NCBI GenBank assembly: GCA_029339505.1 | Contig: JAQISU010000118.1 | Location: 6,494,001 to 6,558,000, forward strand | Direction of reading: 5' to 3' | Length of the DNA: 64,000 nucleotides | Source: Unio delphinus | Lineage: Eukaryota; Mollusca; Bivalvia; Unionida; Unionidae | Shown: piece after piece, positions 1 to 7,000 of the stretch | How positions within the stretch are numbered: the first letter of the stretch is position 1 | Layout of the letters: every line of letters starts with the position of its first letter | Notes under the pieces: model-generated | What the model was told of the DNA's origin: nothing | The model's database searches: none | The model's input: the letters and a program-made list of their open reading frames with translations, nothing else | Program-made: the position numbers and the translations under genes

Positions 1-336
1 GATACTTGCTATATCTGTAAGAAGAAAGGACATTGGGCTACAGAATGTTCAGATCGTAACAAAAATAAAAAAGGCTACAATAGAGACAAAAGTCAAGATA
101 CCTGTTATTATTGTAAAGAGAAAGGACATTGGTCTCCAAACTGCCTTAAGAAACAACAGGAACAGGAGGAGGAGGAGAAGGAGGAGGAGGAAAGAAATTC
201 TGAACAGGAAAAGGAAGAGGTACCCTCCCCCAAGGAAGAACCCCGTCACGTTCACAAGAAAAGAAGACGAAACGAAAGTGAAGAGGAAGAAAAAAAAGCT
301 GTGACAGTAAAGAAAATGAAAAAACAGAAAGAGTGA
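1..336 (+). CDS. Double CCHC zinc-knuckle protein, 3' end only
   Basis: The frame is open from base 1 to a TGA at 334-336, so the 5' end lies outside the window. Two CCHC zinc knuckles (C-x2-C-x4-H-x4-C) are visible, the first starting CYICKKKGHW and the second CYYCKEKGHW, separated by a short basic linker. A long glutamate/lysine-rich tail follows. CCHC pairs of this type bind single-stranded nucleic acid and are typical of retroelement Gag nucleocapsids and of CNBP/ZCCHC-type cellular proteins. I cannot tell which this is, because no reverse transcriptase or capsid part is visible. It converges on the leftward gene at 654-1301, and its mRNA appears to be conventionally polyadenylated. Confidence 0.7.
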   Translation, partial: DTCYICKKKGHWATECSDRNKNKKGYNRDKSQDTCYYCKEKGHWSPNCLKKQQEQEEEEKEEEERNSEQEKEEVPSPKEEPRHVHKKRRRNESEEEEKKAVTVKKMKKQKE

Positions 337-418
337 AACAGAAGAAAACCTATGACCTTTTTTAAAGTGGTCTTGTGTTATGTTATGTTGTGATATTGAA
401 TTGTGACGTTTGTGCTAG

Positions 419-424
419 AATAAA
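419..424 (+). terminator. Poly(A) signal AATAAA for the zinc-knuckle gene
   Basis: A canonical AATAAA lies 83 nt after the TGA stop and is followed within about 25 nt by a GT/T-rich stretch (440-470). This suits ordinary cleavage and polyadenylation, in contrast with the histone-type 3' ends of the two neighbouring genes. Confidence 0.6.
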
Positions 425-580
425 CTAAAGAGAAAAAATGTAAGTGTCTCTTGGTTTTGATTTGATAGTATAATTACCTACACTCACACATTCATTCACT
501 CACACGTACATCATGGGTTTTTAAAAAAATATAATAAAAAGGACTTTTGAGTTTTCATTGAATTAGGCAATTGACATAGT
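425..580. other. Spacer between convergent genes
   Basis: AT-rich sequence with a CA/CT-rich patch at 480-510. I see no gene or element in it. Confidence 0.4.
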
Positions 581-626
581 ATTTCTTTTCGAAATAATTG
601 GAGTGGTCCTGAAAAGGACCGTTGGT
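581..626 (-). terminator. Histone-type 3' stem-loop and downstream element (leftward gene)
   Basis: On the minus strand, bases 620-605 read GGTCCT-TTTC-AGGACC, a 6-bp stem with a 4-nt loop. It is preceded by AAC and followed by ACTC, which matches the consensus of replication-dependent histone mRNA 3' ends. About 11 nt further on is the purine-rich TTTCGAAAAGAAAT (594-581), in the position of the histone downstream element that pairs with U7 snRNA. The loop lies about 33 nt after the stop at 654-656, the usual histone spacing. Confidence 0.85.
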
Positions 627-653
627 GTTTTGCATGTTTAAAACAAAACAAAC

Positions 654-1301
654 TCAGAAACGGGACGAAATCGTCTTGAGCTGTCTTAAGCCTTTGCCAC
701 GGCCAAGGCCTACTTCGGGACTGGTGGTTCCTGTCAATGATTTGGTAGAAATCACTAACGGTGGTAAGGTAGACGTAGTCACAGAGAGATTGGGTTGTTT
801 CGCTCGAGAAGGTCTTTTTATCTTCGGTCGTGATAAAGAAGTCTGATACATTTGTTTCAGACTCCTTAACTCAGCTAAAATATCTAAAAGTACCGTCGTA
901 ACCGTTTGATTTTCACTATTTTCTTTCTGTCCTTGGTCTTCATTCTTCTCCGTTGCTGCTGCTGCTGCTACTGTTTATTCCTGGTGTTTTCTTCTTGCTT
1001 CTTCTTCTTCCTGCTGTTGCATAAGAAAAGCTTGTTCTTCTACTTTCTGTTGTTGTAAAAATCGCTCCAATTCTTCTTTTTGTCTCTGCTTAAAATCATC
1101 GACGTGTCCATAAGAAGATACAGAAGGCAACGAAGGTTCCGGAATAAATTCTTGCGATGTTAAAAAATCCACAATATCCCAGTTAAAATCAACTTCTTCT
1201 GGATGTAGATTTGTCATGACTTTAGTAGTCACTGTTGGTCCATGACTTGCTGTCTCTACTCCTGTCTCACTCCAATTCATTGTCTTCTTACTGTCCGCCA
1301 T
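654..1301 (-). pseudogene. Leftward small gene with histone-type 3' end, interrupted by one in-frame stop
   Basis: I do not recognise this protein. From the ATG at 1301 the minus strand encodes 108 residues, with an acidic/aromatic N-terminal third and then a Gln/Glu-rich predicted helix, ending at TAA 975-977. The same frame continues open for another 106 codons: an alanine run, a Glu/Asn-rich stretch, a possible amphipathic helix and a basic, Ser/Thr/Pro-rich tail ending at 654-656. The first stop is about 355 nt from the histone-type stem-loop, far too distant for that class, while the second is about 33 nt away. The intended product is therefore probably about 215 residues, and TAA 975-977 is a nonsense mutation, a readthrough site or a sequence error. 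An upstream TATA box and a shared CRE/CCAAT promoter support transcription. The start at 1301 fits the TATA box; an upstream in-frame Met at 1442 would lie across the promoter. Confidence 0.6.
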
Positions 1302-1350
1302 GATTGACAACTCTCTTGAATCGATTGACTGCGCACAGGCGCTAGTACCT

Positions 1351-1477
1351 CTATATAGAAAAGGTGACGTCACAGACTGCTCTCTTCCGATTGGATGGCT
1401 GTGTCTGACTTTTGTAACGCGTGTTTGGATTGGTGGATACACTCAATCCGTTTCAATCCGCTTTTCCCCTATAAATA
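1351..1477. promoter_or_regulatory. Compact bidirectional promoter (two TATA boxes, CRE, inverted CCAAT)
   Basis: Elements seen are a leftward TATA (CTATATAGA, 1351-1359, 50 nt before the leftward ATG), a perfect CRE palindrome TGACGTCA (1365-1372), two inverted CCAAT boxes (ATTGG at 1390-1394 and 1429-1433), a direct repeat of TCAATCCG (1443 and 1453), and a rightward TATA (TATAAATA, 1470-1477, about 43 nt before the rightward ATG). The two small genes are head to head with short 5' leaders. This architecture resembles divergent H2A-H2B promoters or a strong viral promoter. Confidence 0.7.
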
Positions 1478-1519
1478 ACCGCAGTACACGGCATTCGCTT
1501 CACCTGTTCTCATCAGAAG

Positions 1520-1630
1520 ATGTGGACTAATGTTGAATCCTCAACCCTTGTGTCAAGTATGCTGTTTAGGACTGACATACCCATGTATGTCAGATCATCA
1601 TGGAGTGTCATTCATAGGACGGAGACAGCC
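1520..1630 (+). pseudogene. 5' half of rightward histone-type gene, split by the Polinton
   Basis: The frame opens with ATG 1520, just after the TATA and a short leader, and runs 37 codons to the junction at 1630. Its other half is at 16579-16701, 14.9 kb away. If one copy of the 5-bp duplication and the element are discounted, the frame is unbroken and gives 77 codons with a very basic, cysteine-containing C-terminus. I do not recognise the product. A competing frame from ATG 1530 (Cys-rich, about 47 codons) is also open across the junction but stops much farther from the stem-loop, so I prefer the 77-codon frame. Confidence 0.55.
1626..1630. repeat. Target-site duplication, left copy (CAGCC)
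   Basis: CAGCC directly precedes the left inverted repeat and is repeated directly after the right one at 16574-16578. Five bases match exactly. Polinton duplications are usually 5-6 bp, which fits a retroviral-type integrase. Confidence 0.8.
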
Positions 1631-1948
1631 AGCAGCAGAGAGGGTGTATCGGACAACATTTTTAGACAAGTATTCACTGAAATCACGCTTAAAATCAATG
1701 AAACCAATGACATCAGACCCAAAAGTCAACGACATCAGGTCCCAAATGTGTGTGTGAATCATGGATTAGGTCCAAAAAAAATTATGAAAAAATCAATGAA
1801 ATTAATGAAATCAAAAATTTTTCAACTATTACATTTTTTTGGGAAAAAGGGACTACAACATCGTTGTCACTCACCCTCTCTGCTGCTATGGGTTAACCGA
1901 ATATTTGATCCAGTCCGATACGATATCGTGTTCGAGGGTCATGTAAAT
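1631..1948 (+). repeat. Left terminal inverted repeat
   Basis: It matches the reverse complement of 16246-16573 with scattered substitutions and small indels. The outer part, 1631-1887, is itself bounded by an inverted 15-mer (AGCAGCAGAGAGGGT at 1631-1645, its complement at 1873-1887). After a divergent 2-nt versus 14-nt spacer, homology resumes at GGTTAACC and runs to 1948, covering the last 18 codons of the packaging ATPase. Confidence 0.9.
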
Positions 1949-2564
1949 TTATTGTTACAAATCCGTGTGGGGCAGACTGAGCATGACTAAAGAAATTTCT
2001 AAATTGATTGAAGTCCATATCAGAACACCATGTCTGCCAAATATTTCGTAGCGTATGTGTATCAACGCCGTTGAATACAGCAAGCATATTACAGTTATCT
2101 CTAATCACTTTTGGAATCTGAGTGTAGCGTTGAGTGACATAGATCACATCCGTGTTTTTATGCCTGCCTCGGGAAAATATTCTAGCAGGATTTTTTTGAT
2201 TATCTAACATGACATCGTCGTATACCACTAAATTGTTGATACTTCCATCGAGGTTATTCACGGATGGCGCCTCGTCAATATCGGTTATAAATTCAATAAC
2301 ATCCTCGCCGGCAATCTCTGAAGCGTTTTCATTAAAATCTTTTAGCACTTCATAGCATCGTTGGTCATCTACGCTAGGGGCAATTAAATACAACTTATCC
2401 CACTTCATCCATCTCATTATTAAATTGAGCAACAATTGCGTTTTACCGGATCCAGATGGCCCGATTATAATTGCGCGGATAGAGTTTGGTAGCGCTGCAT
2501 GATGCTTCACTGGTTCTCTTGTTTTAGTCGCTGAAAAATCAATTATATTCATATCTCTATACAT
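1893..2564 (-). CDS. FtsK/HerA-type genome-packaging ATPase (A32-like)
   Basis: A 223-residue P-loop ATPase expected to pump element DNA into preformed capsids. Walker A is GPSGSGKT at residues 35-42. Walker B is VVYDD at about 113-117 after a hydrophobic strand. A sensor-like segment VTQRYTQIPKVIRDN follows at about 143-157. This spacing is typical of the short A32-family ATPases of Polintons, adintoviruses and virophages. The start may be Met5 instead of Met1. The last codons and the stop lie inside the inverted repeat, so the 3' end is duplicated at the far end. It is divergent from the zinc-ribbon gene, with only 5 nt between the start codons. Confidence 0.93.
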   Translation of the reverse strand: MYRDMNIIDFSATKTREPVKHHAALPNSIRAIIIGPSGSGKTQLLLNLIMRWMKWDKLYLIAPSVDDQRCYEVLKDFNENASEIAGEDVIEFITDIDEAPSVNNLDGSINNLVVYDDVMLDNQKNPARIFSRGRHKNTDVIYVTQRYTQIPKVIRDNCNMLAVFNGVDTHTLRNIWQTWCSDMDFNQFRNFFSHAQSAPHGFVTINLHDPRTRYRIGLDQIFG

Positions 2565-2569
2565 AAATT

Positions 2570-2767
2570 ATGGATCTATATTGCGTGAAGTGTAAGGCGC
2601 GTACTGGCACAGATGACTTGACGACGATTACAACTAAAAATAACCGATCAGCGCTTTCTGGTAAATGCGTACAATGTAGTACAAAGAAATTTAGATTTGT
2701 TTCTAAACCCAAGGAACCCAAGGAACCTTTAAAAAAAAACGAGGAGGTGATATCGCTGCCAAATTAG
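2570..2767 (+). CDS. Zinc-ribbon protein (DUF5679-like), N-terminal part of a PLA2 gene
   Basis: A 65-residue frame starting MDLYCVKCKA, with a four-cysteine zinc ribbon (CVKC near residue 5 and CVQC near residue 33) around a short beta region, followed by a Lys/Pro/Glu linker. This resembles the small DUF5679-type ribbons found in bacteriophages and Polinton-like viruses. The linker runs into a nine-adenine tract (2731-2739) after which the -1 frame encodes the PLA2 domain. The zero frame stops 29 codons after its second Cys pair. It could be a stand-alone small protein or the head of a frameshifted ribbon-PLA2 polyprotein. Confidence 0.75.
   Translation: MDLYCVKCKARTGTDDLTTITTKNNRSALSGKCVQCSTKKFRFVSKPKEPKEPLKKNEEVISLPN
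2728..2740 (+). promoter_or_regulatory. Candidate -1 ribosomal frameshift site in an A9 tract
   Basis: In the phase of the zinc-ribbon frame the tract reads T-TTA-AAA (2728-2734) and then A-AAA-AAC (2734-2740). Both fit the X-XXY-YYZ slippery pattern, and the second is a classic heptamer. A one-base backward slip joins the ribbon to the PLA2 frame. A one-base homopolymer indel would look the same. Confidence 0.5.
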
Positions 2768-3099
2768 CAAAACTCCCTGGAACCCCATGGGCAAAATACC
2801 CCGGAGAAAAACACCTTCCAGGGTATAGTTATTGTGGACCGGGAACAAGACTTGATATCAGACTCAATGATCAAAATCAACCCCGACCCGGTGAGGAACC
2901 AATAAACGCTATTGATAAGGCCTGTCACCTTCATGATGTTGCTTATAAAAGCAGCAATTTGCAACACAGGCATCTAGCAGATGTGAAATTAATTCATGCG
3001 TTGAATTCTATCACTGATAAATCCTTCAAAGAAAAATTGGCTTCCTTTTTGATAAAATGGGCTATGAAAAGTAAATTGATGTTAGGTGCTGGTAATTAA
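2740..3099 (+). CDS. Phospholipase A2 domain (parvovirus VP1u-like), in -1 frame
   Basis: This frame holds a secreted-type PLA2 core: a calcium loop YCGPGT (2830-2847) and, about 30 residues on, the catalytic His-Asp within ACHLHDVAY (His-Asp codons at 2932-2937). In parvoviral VP1 such domains breach the endosomal membrane during entry, and Polintons/adintoviruses carry homologues. There is no in-frame ATG before the catalytic site, so expression needs a -1 slip at 2728-2740 or an upstream indel correction. Its stop at 3097-3099 is 7 nt before the preferred integrase start. Confidence 0.8.
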   Translation, partial: RGGDIAAKLAKLPGTPWAKYPGEKHLPGYSYCGPGTRLDIRLNDQNQPRPGEEPINAIDKACHLHDVAYKSSNLQHRHLADVKLIHALNSITDKSFKEKLASFLIKWAMKSKLMLGAGN

Positions 3100-3106
3100 T
3101 AGCAAC

Positions 3107-4057
3107 ATGGAATCTATTTACTATTCCCCAAGAGGATACTGGAAGGGTAACGCTGCAATCAGTAAACTCGCTAGCGCCGCAAAAGTGAAAAAAACCACTG
3201 CGGCTCATTGGTTATCCAAACAGGCACTATGGCAAATTTATCTACCACCGCCTAAACAAATTCAATTCTCGCATTTTGATGTAACCGGACCCAATGAAGT
3301 TCATCAGGCTGATCTATTATTTCTGCCACATGATCGTGGTTACAAATATGCGTTAACTGTAGTTGATATTGCAAGTCGATACAAAGAAGCAGAACCGTTA
3401 AAAACAAAATCGGCCACTGAAGTCGCTTCTGCATTTGAAAGGATTTATCGACGAGGTCCTCTGCACTGGCCAAATCTGTTACAAGTTGATCCTGGCAAGG
3501 AATTTCAGGGTGCAGTGTTATCTACAATGAAATATCACAATGTCGCTATCAGACGAGGGCATACTGCACTGCATCGTGATCAGGCAATTGTAGAACGATT
3601 TAATAAAACCCTTGCTGAGCGGTTATTTGGATATCAATACGCAAAAGAATTCATCCAAGAAAAAAGATCCCGTGAATGGGTTAAAAGGTTACCAGCTGTG
3701 ATTACTGCACTGAATAACGAGATTACTAGAACCATCAACATGAAACCTATCAATGCGATTAAAAAGAAGTCGATACCTGAAAAACCACAAAAGGATTTTA
3801 GCGTTTCCCAACCAATTCTTGGTAGTAATGTCATTGTGAGGTACTTATACGAACAGGGAGAGCTTGAAGGAGATAGAAAAAGGGCTACTGATCCTATTTG
3901 GAGCGTCACTACGCATAAGATATCTAGTATAACACGATCTACGGGTAGACCTCCAATCTATAAACTGGATTCAACTGCCCCTCAACGGGGTTTTACTAGA
4001 CAACAATTACAAGTGATACCCGAGGATACTCAATTGCCACCCCATGGGCTTAACTAG
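3107..4057 (+). CDS. Retroviral-type (rve) DDE integrase
   Basis: The enzyme joins element ends to target DNA and makes the short duplication seen at the ends. Counting from the first possible Met (3086), the catalytic triad is D76 (in HQAD), D135 (in QVDPGKEF) and E170 (in IVERFNK), a D-D-35-E arrangement. The N-terminal region has a helical segment (SPRGYWKGNAA...) where Polinton integrases carry their H2C2-like or HTH part. The C-terminus has an SH3-like beta region rich in basic and aromatic residues. I prefer the ATG at 3107 because the one at 3086 lies inside the PLA2 frame. The gene converges on the polymerase gene and their 3' ends overlap by 8 bp. Confidence 0.93.
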   Translation: MESIYYSPRGYWKGNAAISKLASAAKVKKTTAAHWLSKQALWQIYLPPPKQIQFSHFDVTGPNEVHQADLLFLPHDRGYKYALTVVDIASRYKEAEPLKTKSATEVASAFERIYRRGPLHWPNLLQVDPGKEFQGAVLSTMKYHNVAIRRGHTALHRDQAIVERFNKTLAERLFGYQYAKEFIQEKRSREWVKRLPAVITALNNEITRTINMKPINAIKKKSIPEKPQKDFSVSQPILGSNVIVRYLYEQGELEGDRKRATDPIWSVTTHKISSITRSTGRPPIYKLDSTAPQRGFTRQQLQVIPEDTQLPPHGLN

Positions 4058-7000
4058 CACCCTTGCGTCTATTGCACTCAAGACAAGTCAACATCACATT
4101 ATTTCTGACATGACCGAGATTGTTATTTTTTCTGTCTACGGTGAATTGGCGAGGATCCTTATCCGAATACTGCCAACGCATTATACAATTGCAACTCGCG
4201 CAGTGATTATTCTGTTGTTTCTTCAAAGTGATTATTAATTCAGCATCAATATCAAATTCTCGTTGTTTTTTTTTGTCCTGTTGTTTGTAACCGGATAGTT
4301 TTTTATCAATAATATCATCTATTGTGGTGTCATTATCATTGCTAATGATTTCATCATCGAAGACAATTCTTCGAAGTTGATTTATTTTTCGTACTCTGGA
4401 TACTGCGAGATAGACTAAATTCGACCATTCTATGCGATTATCTACCATCCAAAGAGTTGTATCCGATATAGTCAATCCCTGTGAAGAGTGTATTGTTGCT
4501 GCATAACCTAGCGTCCACGGGGATTTATTGGCACGCAATGCATCTTCAACAACATTGATATCAACCAGCACAATATCATTTAATACTAAATTCTGTTTTT
4601 GACTTTGTCCTGGAATATCAACTTCAATATTCTGTTTTCGCGTATCCGATGGCCTATAACATAACGGTACTGGAAGTGTTGCAAATTTTTGTTTATGCAA
4701 TTCAAATAACTTCATCTGAAGTGTGTCCCTGACTATTTTTCTACTTGCAATGATTAAATCATTTGGTCTCCACATTTCCCAGAAATCATTCATGGGAGTT
4801 TCCGAAATTATTTCACGGGTTATTTCACACTGGATTCTATCCGGTTGTAATCTAATTAGTTTCTTCAATTCTTTTAATTCATGATCAAGTGATCTATGAT
4901 CAGTATCAATTTCTTCATAATAGTCTACAAAACCCTTTAGCCATTCATGGGGAGATGCACCGACAAATGGTGGTGGTTGGCCGTGATCACCGCACATAAC
5001 GATTTTTGTATTCTTCAATAACAACCACTCAAGAAATATTTTTAAGACATCTTCTGACACTGTGTCTATTTCATCCCACATGATGAATTCAGGAATAAAT
5101 TTCTCTCCCATGCGCTCAGGAGTCCATTTATCTCCCTTCCATCGGAAAAAGCTGTGATAAGTGCAAGCATTTACCCCTCTCTGTATCATTTCTCTTGCAA
5201 GTCTATGAGTTGGTGTTAGCACAATCATGTTAGAAACACTAGCGTTTCTACGGAATAACTCAATTACCCGGGTTGTTTTTCCTGACCCACCACAGCCGTT
5301 TAAATAAACTGTTTTATATCTACAGATTGGATCAGAAATCGGTGGTGCACTAGAAAATTCTGAACACTGATTGCTTTCTAAGTAATTATTTTCAATGGTA
5401 ACATCTGCTGATTGAATATAATCATGAATCATTTCTTTCTTAATTCTCCATGATCCCCATTTCTCGTTGCAAGTAGCCTTAAAATCAGCCATTTTGCTAT
5501 TTATGTAAAATGAGTCAGTGGCAACTCTAACTGCGGTGGTAGGAAATTTATTGATCATCGAAAACAGATTAATAGAAGCATAACCGAGCATAGAAGCTCT
5601 CAAATGTGTGTACTGCGGATGGTATCCATCATTGTAGGTAACAATTGTACCCAATTTGGTTCCATCGGACATAAATGCGTCCTTACGATTGACATATAGG
5701 CCCTTATTCGTTAAATCCGCCATTACAAAATCGTATTCAGCGTTGTCTATAATCAATCGTGAAGAATATTTCGTATTATCATCTTTGCCACCTTGGGTAA
5801 ATTTACCGATTATTCTTCGTCCAAGATTTTTTGCTTCATTGTTTCTGATTTCAAATAACTGTCTGGACCAATCCATGATTTGTTGTTCATTAAAATCAGG
5901 AAACAGTTTTCGCTCTTCGCTAATTATTTTTTCTAGATCAGGTTGTGGTAACCAGACTGATTTCTGTGCTCGATAGGATATAATTGCTTCACTGACAATT
6001 AATGATTTTAACATCTTACAATCAAGCATATATCTCAATAGCACTATTGGCATCCAGTGTTTTTCAGACATGTGTTTACCAATCCAAAGATAACTACACG
6101 GATGAAGTCCTGCAGCCATTTCAAATGATACCACACAAGCGAATCCGGTTAAATCAAAATCAGGAAGTGGTCCATTAATAGCAACACGGGTCATTTCGTG
6201 TGTAGGGTGTCCAAATCGTTTGAAATATTTCTCGCATTCTCCATACCCAAGAAAACTTCCTGGATAACACGCTATCATATCAACTGAAATAACGGAATCA
6301 GAGGTGTATTTTGTGTTCCATAATCCGCCGTGGCTGTATTCAAGACAGGACAATTTGACATCTGATAAAAACTCACTTCGTGTTGGTTTCCACGCGTTTT
6401 TCTTTCTAGCAAAATGTGCTGCAATGGATGGTACTGTAAAACAGTTTGCTAATAATTGATCGTCTTCTTCTCCGTCCTCAGAAAACTCACTAGCTAGTTG
6501 TTTCATTTGATTCTGCAGTTCTTCAGTACGGTATAATTCTCCGTTGGGCCTTACAAACTGATCAAATCTGCATTCCTCGTCTGAATTACTATGAAATAGC
6601 CACGCTGACACAGGATCGTTTTTACTCAAATGGTAAATAGCATCAAATAATTTCTGCTCGGTAAAACATTCTTCAGGTCCCAACCCTGCTGGGGATAGAT
6701 ATTTTACGGTTCTATCCCGTGGAAATATTGTTACTGCAGATGACCACGCGTGCGCGTTATGATCAATAATTTCAATGGGGGTTCCTTTTGATTGATATTT
6801 CGATTCGTATAATACTTCACCGGTGATTGTTCTTACCGATATTGGAAATCTTAATGATGTTTCTAATTTGGCTATATCCTGAATTGTTGCTCCATGCTCT
6901 TTTACCGTGAACTCCCACTCGGTTATTTTTTTTCGTCTTAGATCAGTGAGTTTATTTCCCCGGGATGCATTTGTGAAGTGTTCTATTATTCGTTCTGCTA

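Noticed and set aside
622..846. 74-codon rightward frame
   Set aside because: Runs antisense across the histone-type stem-loop and coding tail of the leftward gene; no independent support.
1530..1757. 75-codon Cys-rich frame entering the left inverted repeat
   Set aside because: Overlaps the 77-codon frame of the split gene and continues into the mobile element. Kept only as an alternative for the pre-insertion gene.
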